A DNA stretch of 12,016 nt. It comes from an uncultured Eubacteriales bacterium. GTDB taxonomy: Bacteria > Bacillota > Clostridia > Monoglobales > Monoglobaceae. This document shows, piece by piece, positions 5,643 to 11,948 of the stretch. Every line of letters begins with the position of its first letter. The stretch's first letter is position 1. The DNA lies in NCBI GenBank assembly GCA_905201285.1, contig CAJKNM010000049.1:1-12016 (forward strand). Direction: 5' to 3'. The notes under the pieces are model-generated. The model searched no databases and had not been told where the DNA came from. It saw only the letters and a program-made list of their open reading frames with translations. A program made the position numbers and the translations under genes.

Positions 5643-6621
5643 GAAAGTAATAACGAATTTTTTTAGAATAATCATTTCTTGCTTTTGTATATTAACTGTT
5701 ACACTTCTTTGCGGCTGCGGCGCAATACAATCCACGCGCGTTCAGGATGGAAAGGTCAGAATTCTGTGTGCCGGATTTTCTCAGTTCGACTGGGTGCTGA
5801 ACATTATATCCGGCTCGGATAAAGCCGAGGCGGTATCACTTTATAAAAGCGGTGTTGACATTCATAGCTTTCAGGCATCCGCGGCTGACATCGTAAGCAT
5901 AGCAGACAGTGATTTATTTGTGTTTAACGGCGGTTCATCAGACAAAGCCTTGCTTGATATTATGGAAAAGTCAACAAATAAAAGTCATGTTACATTTGAT
6001 TGTATGGAAAGGTTAGGAAGTTCAATTCTTGACGAGGATGAATCGGTTGCGCCTGAAAACAGTCATTACCATGAAACAGAGGAAGAGGCAGACGAGCATA
6101 TTTGGCTTTCATTGAAAAATGCGGCTGTTTTGTGCCGAAGCTTGGCGGAAGAAATCTCAAAACTTGATCCGCAAAACGCAAATCTGTATCATAATAATGC
6201 TGATAAGTATATTTCAAAGTTAAACAAGCTTGATGAAGATTATTCGGAAACGATTTCAGCATCGCAGCGAAAACAGCTGGTATTTGCCGACAGATTTCCT
6301 TTTCGGTATCTTGCATCAGACTATGGTCTGGAGTGCTTTGCCGCCTTCCCCGGATGCTCGACCGAAACAGAAGCGGCCTTCAGCACGATACTTTACCTCG
6401 CTGAAAAAGTTGATGAGTTTAAGCTTCCTTATATAATTACGGTTGATAATGCTCAAAATTCCATTGGCAAAGCGGTTATCGACAGTTCTCAAAACAAGAA
6501 CGTCAAAATACTTTCTATGAATTCCCTGCAAACCGTAACAGATGAGCAAAAAAATAACGGGTTGACATATCTTTCGGCTATGGAAGATAACCTTAAAACT
6601 ATACGCGATGCGCTTAATTAG
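5641..6621 (+). CDS. Zinc/manganese ABC transporter substrate-binding lipoprotein (ZnuA-like)
   Basis: This extracytoplasmic metal-binding protein delivers Zn2+ or Mn2+ to the permease. The 326-residue product starts with K2, R9 and a hydrophobic stretch ending in lipobox L-C-G-C26, so it is a lipoprotein; ATG 5641 is the only start that retains this signal. Family features are S-G-V-D-I-H75-S-F-Q, a short acidic His-containing loop (H142, H144, then EEEADE), and D-E-H153-I-W-L-S. Two of the four classical ligands are clear (H75, H153), and D269 is a candidate for the fourth. At the third position the usual FHDAFGYF is replaced by F-A216-D217-R-F-P-F-R-Y, so the third His is missing. Similar ADR/GDR-FPFRY variants exist in clostridial homologues as I recall them. 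It heads a three-gene operon. Metal specificity is not decidable from sequence. The stop, TAG, lies in the next gene's ribosome site. Confidence 0.88.
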   Translation: MKVITNFFRIIISCFCILTVTLLCGCGAIQSTRVQDGKVRILCAGFSQFDWVLNIISGSDKAEAVSLYKSGVDIHSFQASAADIVSIADSDLFVFNGGSSDKALLDIMEKSTNKSHVTFDCMERLGSSILDEDESVAPENSHYHETEEEADEHIWLSLKNAAVLCRSLAEEISKLDPQNANLYHNNADKYISKLNKLDEDYSETISASQRKQLVFADRFPFRYLASDYGLECFAAFPGCSTETEAAFSTILYLAEKVDEFKLPYIITVDNAQNSIGKAVIDSSQNKNVKILSMNSLQTVTDEQKNNGLTYLSAMEDNLKTIRDALN

Positions 6622-6631
6622 GAGGAAGGAA

Positions 6632-7333
6632 ATGTCTCAGATAAGTTGTGAAAACGTCTCTCTCGGCTATGAAGGACAAATTGTTACAAAAAACATTAAT
6701 TTCGAAGTTAATAAGGGTGACTATTTATGTATAGTAGGTGAAAACGGTTCGGGAAAGAGTACGCTTGTTAAAGCCTTGCTCGGCTTGCTTAAACCCATCA
6801 GCGGAAGCATCAATAAAGCCGGTGACAGAATCGGGTACCTTCCTCAGCAGACCGAAATACAATCAGACTTTCCCGCTTCTGCACGCGAGGTTGTTGTTTC
6901 CGGCTGTTTCGGAAGCGCAAGCAGTTTCTTTTACGGCAAAAAGGAAAAAGAGACAGCCCTAAAATGTATGAAAAGAATGAGAATAGATAATCTTGCCTCC
7001 AAAAGCTTCAGAGAACTGTCGGGCGGACAGAAGCAGAGAGTTCTCCTTGCGCGGGCGCTGTGTGCAGCAGATGATATTCTTCTTCTTGATGAACCTGTAA
7101 CAGGTCTTGATCCCGCGGTAACCGCAGAGTTATATAAGATTCTAAAAAGGCTTAATCACGATGATAATATGACAATAATTATGGTGTCACATGACATAAG
7201 CTCTGCACTTAAATACGCGACAAAGATATTGCACATCGGTCATAGTCAGTTATTTTTCGGCGATAATGCCGAGTATTTAAAGAGCGATGCGGCAAAAATC
7301 TTCTCTCGAAGCGGAGGTAAGAAAAATGAGTAA
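6632..7333 (+). CDS. Metal ABC transporter ATP-binding protein (ZnuC-like)
   Basis: This ATPase powers metal import. The 233-residue product has all nucleotide-binding motifs: Walker A G36-E-N-G-S-G-K42-S-T, Q-loop Y-L-P-Q-Q-T-E, signature L129-S-G-G-Q-K-Q-R, Walker B I-L-L-L-D153-E154-P, D-loop G-L-D and switch His187 in M-V-S-H-D. It belongs to the Zn/Mn (ZnuC/MntB/AdcC) branch by context and by the YLPQQ pattern. ATG 6632 is chosen over the ATG at 6608 because AGGAGG (6620-6625) lies six bases before it and the extra residues are not family-like. It follows the binding protein by ten bases and overlaps the permease by eight. Confidence 0.93.
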   Translation: MSQISCENVSLGYEGQIVTKNINFEVNKGDYLCIVGENGSGKSTLVKALLGLLKPISGSINKAGDRIGYLPQQTEIQSDFPASAREVVVSGCFGSASSFFYGKKEKETALKCMKRMRIDNLASKSFRELSGGQKQRVLLARALCAADDILLLDEPVTGLDPAVTAELYKILKRLNHDDNMTIIMVSHDISSALKYATKILHIGHSQLFFGDNAEYLKSDAAKIFSRSGGKKNE

Positions 7334-8168
7334 TTTAATTTCCGCAATATCAGGATATATGGCGTATCCGTTTGTGCGTTACGCCCTGATTGTCGGCGTT
7401 CTCATCGCCTTATGTTCATCACTTTTGGGGGTTATACTCGTCCTTAAACGCTATTCGTTTATCGGTGACGGCTTATCTCATGTTGCATTCGGAGCATTGT
7501 CGATTGCTACGGTTTTGAGAATAAACAATGAAATGATAGTTGTCCTTCCGATAACTGTTATCTGTGCAATCATTCTGCTTTGTGCAAAATCTTCAGCGAA
7601 AATAAAGGGAGATTCTGCTCTCGCAATGACTTCTGTCGGTACACTTGCAGTCGGCTATCTTCTGATGAATATTTTTCCCACATCATCAAATATAAACGGG
7701 GATGTCTGCGGAACGCTTTTTGGATCGACACTGATTCTAACCCTTTCTCTTTCGGATGTATGGCTTTGTATAGGCTTGTCAGCGGCTGTAATCGCTGTTT
7801 TTGTACTTTTTTATCATAAAATATTTGCCATAACCTTCGATGAAAGCTTTGCCGCATCAACCGGCATCAGAGTTGGAGTCTTTAATATGCTTATCGCCGT
7901 AATATGCGCCGTTATAATTGTTCTTGCAATGAATCTCGCGGGTTCATTGCTTACATCTGCACTGATTGTGTTCCCCGCTGTTTCGGCGATGCGTGTATTT
8001 AAGAGCTTTCGCAGTGTAATAATTTGCTCAGCGGTATTATCGGTTATCTGTGCAGCAACGGGAATTCTCGCATCTATCCTGTTTTCAACTCCCGTCGGCT
8101 CAACGGTTGTAGCCGCTGATATTATTGCCTTTGCGTTGTTCTGCATAATATCAAGACTAAAGCGATGA
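7326..8168 (+). CDS. Metal ABC transporter permease (ZnuB/TroC family)
   Basis: This integral membrane subunit forms the Zn2+/Mn2+ channel. The 280-residue product is full length and shows about eight hydrophobic segments. Typical ABC-3 family features are the segment after the second helix, L-K-R-Y-S-F-I-G-D-G-L-S-H-V-A-F-G, and a later N-L-A-G-S-L-L-T-S-A-L-I-V-F-P motif for coupling to the ATPase. ATG 7326 has GGAGGT (7313-7318) seven bases upstream; an in-frame start at 7287 lacks one. It overlaps the ATPase gene by eight bases. No convincing intrinsic terminator follows; only a weak A/T hairpin (8201-8223) precedes the next promoter. Confidence 0.92.
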   Translation: MSNLISAISGYMAYPFVRYALIVGVLIALCSSLLGVILVLKRYSFIGDGLSHVAFGALSIATVLRINNEMIVVLPITVICAIILLCAKSSAKIKGDSALAMTSVGTLAVGYLLMNIFPTSSNINGDVCGTLFGSTLILTLSLSDVWLCIGLSAAVIAVFVLFYHKIFAITFDESFAASTGIRVGVFNMLIAVICAVIIVLAMNLAGSLLTSALIVFPAVSAMRVFKSFRSVIICSAVLSVICAATGILASILFSTPVGSTVVAADIIAFALFCIISRLKR

Positions 8169-8227
8169 TATTTTTTGTAAAATGCAGCATCCATAAAATA
8201 TTTTTCAAAATAATTATGAAAAAAAGC

Positions 8228-8256
8228 TTGACAAAATACGCATTTTCAGGTATAAT
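8228..8256 (+). promoter_or_regulatory. Consensus promoter of the ylxM-ffh-rpsP-khpA-rimM-trmD operon
   Basis: TTGACA (8228-8233) and TATAAT (8251-8256), 17 bases apart, are exact consensus elements, preceded by a short A-run (8219-8225). Predicted start of transcription is near 8262-8263. The -10 lies inside the left arm of a long inverted repeat, so access to it could be controlled. Confidence 0.93.
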
Positions 8257-8297
8257 AACAAACTGTAAAGTTTATTTGCTTTACAGTTTGTTATTAT
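8252..8297 (+). repeat. Perfect 19-bp inverted repeat over the -10 and transcription start
   Basis: The arms at 8252-8270 and 8279-8297 are perfectly complementary and separated by TTTATTTG (8271-8278). The core is CTGTAAAG-N8-CTTTACAG. The left arm includes most of the -10, so as DNA the whole dyad would be an ideal operator for a dimeric repressor. RNA from the predicted start would still fold an 8-9 bp hairpin at its very 5' end. No T-run follows (TCGG comes next), so this is not an intrinsic terminator. The regulator is unknown. Confidence 0.9.
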
Positions 8298-8311
8298 CGG
8301 AGTGATAAGTC

Positions 8312-8332
8312 TATGGATAAGTCTGTGGATAA
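8312..8332 (-). promoter_or_regulatory. DnaA-box-like pair at the ylxM start codon
   Basis: On the minus strand 8324-8332 reads TTATCCACA, the exact DnaA-box consensus, and 8312-8320 reads TTATCCATA, one mismatch away. They start 12 bases apart in the same orientation, inside a direct repeat. The repeat also encodes the MDKSVDKK start of YlxM, so coding constraint could explain part of it. Binding is inference. Confidence 0.4.
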
Positions 8333-8702
8333 AAAGGTTAAAATCGGCTTGCTGTTTTCGTTTTATCGGAATATGCTCACTGACAGACAGATTGAATGTA
8401 TTGACTTGTATTATAATGAAGACTTGTCGCTTGCCGAAATAAGCGAGCATCTCGGGATTACGCGTCAGGGAGTGCGCGATAATATCAAACGTGCAGAGCA
8501 CACGATGTATGACACAGAGGAAAGGCTCGGCCTTGCCGCAAGATTCCTCGGTATATCGGAAAAGCTTGAAAAAATCGACGATATAATCCGTGAGATTGAA
8601 CAATCGCCGAATATCCGTACTTTGTCGGATGATATAAAACACAAGATTAATAAGATTTTGATGATAATAAGCGAGATTAATTCTGATGAACAGACGAGGT
8701 GA
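8313..8702 (+). CDS. ylxM: YlxM/p13-like DNA-binding regulator of the SRP operon
   Basis: A 129-residue sigma-factor-like helix-turn-helix protein of the YlxM family, regularly encoded immediately before ffh in Firmicutes and thought to modulate signal recognition particle function or expression. The N-terminal part (L-F-S-F-Y-R-N-M-L-T-D-R-Q, 14-26) and HTH (about 39-61, ending I-T-R-Q-G-V-R-D-N-I-K-R-A-E) fit the family. The C-terminal third is Glu/Lys/Ile-rich and probably helical. ATG 8313 has GGAGTG (8299-8304) about eight bases upstream. It is the first gene after the inverted-repeat promoter, so it is a plausible but unproven candidate for binding that site. Its stop lies five bases before the ffh start. 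Confidence 0.9.
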   Translation: MDKSVDKKVKIGLLFSFYRNMLTDRQIECIDLYYNEDLSLAEISEHLGITRQGVRDNIKRAEHTMYDTEERLGLAARFLGISEKLEKIDDIIREIEQSPNIRTLSDDIKHKINKILMIISEINSDEQTR

Positions 8703-8707
8703 TGTAA

Positions 8708-10063
8708 ATGGCATTTGAGAGTCTTTCCGATAAACTTCAGAATACCTTTAAAAAGCTGAGAGGAAAGGGTAAGGTTGGCGAAAAAGATTTAAAAGACGCA
8801 ATGCGTGAGGTCAAACTTGCCTTACTTGAAGCGGATGTTAATTTCAAAGTAGTAAAAGACTTTGTGAAACAGGTTTCCGAGCGTGCTTCCGGCTCAGAGG
8901 TTATGGAGTCGCTGACTCCCGCACAGCAGGTTATTAAAATCGTAAACGAAGAGCTTGTTTCCCTTATGGGCGGTGAGGCATCAAAGCTTGAAATCTCGTC
9001 TAAACCGCCTACGGTTATTATGATGGCCGGCCTTCAGGGCGCAGGTAAGACAACAACTGCGGCCAAGCTTGGCGGCCTGCTTAAAAAGCAGGGCAAGAGA
9101 CCCTTGCTTTGTGCTTGTGACGTTTATCGGCCGGCGGCTGTTAAACAGCTTCAGGTTGTCGGCGGAAAGCTTGAACTCCCGGTTTATGCAGAAGAGGGAA
9201 ACACCGACGCTGTCGGAATAGCCAAGGCGGGCTTAAAACACGCCCTTGCACATTCAAATGATGTGCTTATAATCGATACGGCCGGCCGTCTGCATATAGA
9301 CGAAAAGCTGATGAATGAGCTTAAGGAAATCAGCGCCGAGGTTCATCCGACCGAAATTCTGCTTGTTGTTGACGCAATGACCGGTCAGGATGCAGTGAAC
9401 GTTGCTGAAGCGTTTAACAAGGAGCTTGAAATAACCGGAGTTATTCTTACAAAGCTTGACGGTGATACAAGAGGCGGTGCGGCACTTTCTGTCCGCGCTG
9501 TTACTCAAAAGCCGATTAAATACTGCGGCATGGGCGAAAAGCTTACCGATTTAGAGGTGTTCCACCCCGATAGAATGGCTTCCAGAATACTCGGGATGGG
9601 TGATATGCTTAGTCTTATCGAAAAGGCCGAGAAGGCTCTCGATATGAAAAAGGCGGAGGAGCTTGAAAAAAAGCTTCGCACACAAAGATTTACATTTACA
9701 GACTTTCTTGACCAGATGGGTCAAATGCGGAATATGGGTTCAATGCAGGATATTTTAAGTATGCTTCCGGGTGTAAACCGAGATGCACTTAAGGATGTCA
9801 ATATTGATGAAAAGAGACTTTCACACATCGAGGCGATAATAACCTCAATGACCCCGGGGGAGAGAGAACTCACCGATAAGCTCACCCCGTCGCGCAAGGA
9901 GAGAATAGCAAAGGGAAGCGGAACATCGATGACAGAAGTCAACGCACTCATCAAACAATTTGAACAGATGCAAAAAATGATGAAACAGCTTTCCGGCGGT
10001 CTTATGGGCAAGAAAGGAAAACGCCGCGGATTTTTCGGAGGTCTTGGCGGTTTCAGACGCTAA
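8708..10063 (+). CDS. ffh: Signal recognition particle protein Ffh
   Basis: Ffh binds 4.5S/6S scRNA and signal sequences and delivers nascent membrane and secreted proteins to FtsY at the membrane. The 451-residue product has the N domain, then G-domain motifs: G1 G108-L-Q-G-A-G-K114-T-T, D-V-Y-R-P-A-A, G3 D190-T-A-G-R-L, and G4 T248-K-L-D-G-D with R-G-G-A-A-L-S. The C-terminal Met-rich M domain (about 305-435) has methionine clusters (DQMGQMRNMGSMQ) and the RNA-binding segment M-T-P-G-E-R...S-R-K-E-R-I-A-K-G-S-G. The tail ends in a basic Gly/Phe-rich stretch. ATG 8708 has GAGGTGAT (8696-8703) overlapping the ylxM stop. Length and motifs are typical; nothing is missing. Confidence 0.98.
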   Translation: MAFESLSDKLQNTFKKLRGKGKVGEKDLKDAMREVKLALLEADVNFKVVKDFVKQVSERASGSEVMESLTPAQQVIKIVNEELVSLMGGEASKLEISSKPPTVIMMAGLQGAGKTTTAAKLGGLLKKQGKRPLLCACDVYRPAAVKQLQVVGGKLELPVYAEEGNTDAVGIAKAGLKHALAHSNDVLIIDTAGRLHIDEKLMNELKEISAEVHPTEILLVVDAMTGQDAVNVAEAFNKELEITGVILTKLDGDTRGGAALSVRAVTQKPIKYCGMGEKLTDLEVFHPDRMASRILGMGDMLSLIEKAEKALDMKKAEELEKKLRTQRFTFTDFLDQMGQMRNMGSMQDILSMLPGVNRDALKDVNIDEKRLSHIEAIITSMTPGERELTDKLTPSRKERIAKGSGTSMTEVNALIKQFEQMQKMMKQLSGGLMGKKGKRRGFFGGLGGFRR

Positions 10064-10119
10064 TCCTAAAACTAACAGAAAAATAATTAAATTCATATAT
10101 ACTTTTGGAGGTAACAAAA

Positions 10120-10362
10120 ATGGCAGTAAAAATTCGTTTAAAGAGAATGGGCGCAAAGCGTGCACCTTTCTATCGTGTAGTTGTAGCAGATTCAAGATTC
10201 CCGCGTGACGGCAGATTCATCGAGCAGGTTGGTACTTACAATCCGATGATTGATCCTCCCGCTGTTGAATTTGACGCTGAGAAGATTCAGAAGTGGATTG
10301 GCAACGGCGCTCAGCCCACAGACACAGTTAAGCGTCTGCTTAAAGAAAAGAACATTATCTGA
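10120..10362 (+). CDS. rpsP: 30S ribosomal protein S16
   Basis: An 80-residue S16, slightly shorter than the Bacillus protein (about 90) and near the E. coli length (82). It begins M-A-V-K-I-R-L-K-R-M-G-A-K-R-A-P-F-Y-R-V and continues D-S-R-x-x-R-D-G-R-F-I-E-x-V-G-x-Y-N-P. S16 binds 16S rRNA early in 30S assembly and is linked to RimM, encoded two genes on. ATG 10120 is chosen over the in-frame TTG 10105 because GGAGGT (10107-10112) lies between them, seven bases before the ATG. It follows ffh by 56 bases with no visible terminator. Confidence 0.98.
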   Translation: MAVKIRLKRMGAKRAPFYRVVVADSRFPRDGRFIEQVGTYNPMIDPPAVEFDAEKIQKWIGNGAQPTDTVKRLLKEKNII

Positions 10363-10406
10363 TTGCAGATGGCTTAAGCTATCTGTAAAGCACGGATACT
10401 TTGCAG
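10363..10406 (+). promoter_or_regulatory. Two mutually exclusive hairpins before khpA
   Basis: Hairpin A pairs 10363-10373 with 10378-10388 (11 bp, two G-U pairs, TTAA loop). Hairpin B pairs CTGTAAAG (10383-10390) with CTTTGCAG (10399-10406) around an 8-base loop (8 bp, one G-U). They share 10383-10388, so only one can form. Hairpin B ends in the first two bases of the khpA ribosome site (AGGAAGG, 10405-10411). The layout allows translational control of khpA, but the fold energies were not computed. Hairpin B repeats the core of the ylxM promoter dyad. Confidence 0.55.
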
Positions 10407-10421
10407 GAAGGAAGTTTTTAA

Positions 10422-10649
10422 ATGAAGGAACTTTTGGAGTTTATTGCAAAATCATTGGTTAAAAACCCGGATTTGGTTGAAGTTACCGTAAACGAGAAGG
10501 AAACGGCAACCGTACTCAGTCTGCACGTAGCAGATGAGGATATGGGCAAGGTTATCGGAAAGCAGGGAAGGATTGCTAAAGCAATCAGAACTGTTATGAA
10601 GGCAGCCTCAGGCAATGAGAACAAAAAAATCATTGTTGATATTATCTAA
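10422..10649 (+). CDS. khpA: KH-domain RNA-binding protein KhpA (YlqC)
   Basis: A 75-residue single KH domain with the RNA-binding loop G-K-V-I-G46-K-Q-G49-R-I. KhpA partners with KhpB/Jag in many Firmicutes as a small-RNA chaperone that affects cell-division gene expression. The gene between rpsP and rimM is characteristic. The ribosome site is AGGAAGG (10405-10411), about ten bases before ATG 10422. Expression may be modulated by the alternative hairpins just upstream. Length and motif are typical. Confidence 0.93.
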   Translation: MKELLEFIAKSLVKNPDLVEVTVNEKETATVLSLHVADEDMGKVIGKQGRIAKAIRTVMKAASGNENKKIIVDII

Positions 10650-10652
10650 TAT

Positions 10653-10684
10653 CATAAGGGAGGCGGAATTTCGCCTCCCTTATG
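10653..10684 (+). other. Strong intercistronic hairpin between khpA and rimM
   Basis: CATAAGGGAGGCG (10653-10665) and its exact complement (10672-10684) form a 13-bp stem with a 6-base GAATTT loop, starting four bases after the khpA stop. No T-run follows, so full termination is unlikely; attenuation, 3'-end protection or RNase processing are possible. The left arm carries a ribosome-site-like GGGAGG and the right arm CCTCCC, like the 16S anti-Shine-Dalgarno. The stem also buries an upstream in-frame ATG (10682) of rimM. Confidence 0.8.
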
Positions 10685-10705
10685 TCATATAATCGGAGAT
10701 TAAAT

Positions 10706-11215
10706 ATGAAAAATGAAATACTTGAAATCGGTAAGGTCGTTAATACTCACGGTATACGGGGAGAACTGAAAATCCAGCCGTGGTGTGATGACCCCGAAAT
10801 TTTTGATGAACTTGAATACATTTACATCGGCGGTGAAAAGTATACTATCACAAGGTCACGGTTTCATAAGACCTGTGAAATTGTTGCCGTTGAAGGTATT
10901 AATAATATAAATGAAGCTGAACCGTTAAAAAACAAAATCGTTACTGTTGAACGCGAAATGCTTGGCGAGCTTCCGGATGGAACATATTATATTGCGGACA
11001 TTCTCGGTCTTGAGGTCAGATGCTCAGACGGTCGGGTTCTCGGTGTAATCGATAACGTTATAAGCACCGGCAGCAACGATGTTTATGAGGTTAAAAGAGA
11101 CGGCAAAAAGCCGCTTCTCTTACCCGTGATAGACGATGTTATCAATGAGATAAACATCAATGAAGGATATGTAAGTGTTACTCTCATAAAGGGGCTGGCG
11201 GACGATGAGGTTTGA
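10706..11215 (+). CDS. rimM: 16S rRNA processing / ribosome maturation factor RimM
   Basis: RimM helps assemble the 30S head, acting with S19 and the 3' domain of 16S rRNA. The 169-residue product has the N-terminal RimM domain opening with I-G-K-V-V-N-T-H-G-I-R-G-E-L-K-I, and a C-terminal PRC-barrel with G-T-Y-Y-I-A-D-I-L-G, G-S-N-D-V-Y-E-V and L-L-P-V-I-D-D-V-I. ATG 10706 is chosen over ATG 10682 because GGAGAT (10695-10700) fits it and the earlier ATG is inside the preceding hairpin. It overlaps trmD by 11 bases, as is common for this pair. Confidence 0.95.
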   Translation: MKNEILEIGKVVNTHGIRGELKIQPWCDDPEIFDELEYIYIGGEKYTITRSRFHKTCEIVAVEGINNINEAEPLKNKIVTVEREMLGELPDGTYYIADILGLEVRCSDGRVLGVIDNVISTGSNDVYEVKRDGKKPLLLPVIDDVINEININEGYVSVTLIKGLADDEV

Positions 11216-11948
11216 TATATTAACGCTCTTCCCCGAAACAATCGAGGCTGTGTTAGGTGACAGCATTATCGGCAGAGCAAGAAAAAAAGGCATAATAGAA
11301 GTAAATTGCGTTCAAATACGCGACTTCGCCTTTAATAAACACAAAAGTGTTGACGATTATCCTTACGGCGGGGGAACAGGAATGGTTATGCAGGCCGAAC
11401 CTATTTTTCTTGCATACGAGAATGTTTGTAAGGGGCTTGAGTATAAGCCAAAAACCATTTATCTTTCGCCCCAGGGAAGAACATTCAGACAAGGAACAGC
11501 TAAAAGACTCGCAAAGGAAGACCATATTATATTGATTTGCGGTCATTATGAAGGTGTAGACCAGCGTGTTCTTGATGAAATTGTTGACTGTGAAATTTCC
11601 ATCGGAGACTTTGTTTTAACCGGCGGTGAAATCGCTGCAATGGCGGTGGTTGACGCTGTTTCGCGGCTTGTTCCCGGCGTGCTTAAAAGCGAAGATTCTT
11701 TTTCTGAAGAATCGCATTATAACGGTCTTTTGGAATACCCTCAATACACACGCCCCGAGGAATGGCATGGCAGACGTGTGCCTGACATTCTTCTCAGCGG
11801 CCACCATAAAAATATTTGTAAGTGGAAGAGGGAAATGTCAATAATAAACACCTTCAATAAAAGGCGGGGAATGTTATCAAGGGTATCTCTATCTCAAAAC
11901 GAGAAAGAACTTATAGATAATTTGAAGAATAAAAAGTCTGAAAATTAA
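11205..11948 (+). CDS. trmD: tRNA (guanine-N1-)-methyltransferase TrmD
   Basis: TrmD makes m1G37 in tRNAs with G36, using S-adenosylmethionine bound in a trefoil-knot (SPOUT) fold, and so prevents frameshifting. The 247-residue product carries D-Y-P-Y-G-G-G-T-G-M-V-M-Q (51-63), S-P-Q-G-R-T-F-R-Q (88-96), the knot I-C-G-H-Y-E-G-V-D-Q-R (111-121), I-G-D-F-V-L-T-G-G-E (133-142) and G-L-L-E-Y-P-Q-Y-T-R-P-E-E-W-H-G (174-189). Length is normal (about 240-255). The start overlaps rimM; the ribosome site is weak (GGCGGA about seven bases upstream), suggesting coupling. It ends in TAA. In Firmicutes rplS usually comes next and would lie outside the window. Confidence 0.97.
   Translation: MRFDILTLFPETIEAVLGDSIIGRARKKGIIEVNCVQIRDFAFNKHKSVDDYPYGGGTGMVMQAEPIFLAYENVCKGLEYKPKTIYLSPQGRTFRQGTAKRLAKEDHIILICGHYEGVDQRVLDEIVDCEISIGDFVLTGGEIAAMAVVDAVSRLVPGVLKSEDSFSEESHYNGLLEYPQYTRPEEWHGRRVPDILLSGHHKNICKWKREMSIINTFNKRRGMLSRVSLSQNEKELIDNLKNKKSEN

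Noticed and set aside
8252..8297. Inverted repeat as an intrinsic terminator for the importer operon
   Set aside because: It lies downstream of the ylxM promoter, is AT-rich and is followed by TCGG rather than a T-run.
8214..8714. Antisense open frame of 166 codons over ylxM and its promoter
   Set aside because: It covers the forward promoter and a conserved HTH gene; no minus-strand promoter or domain seen.
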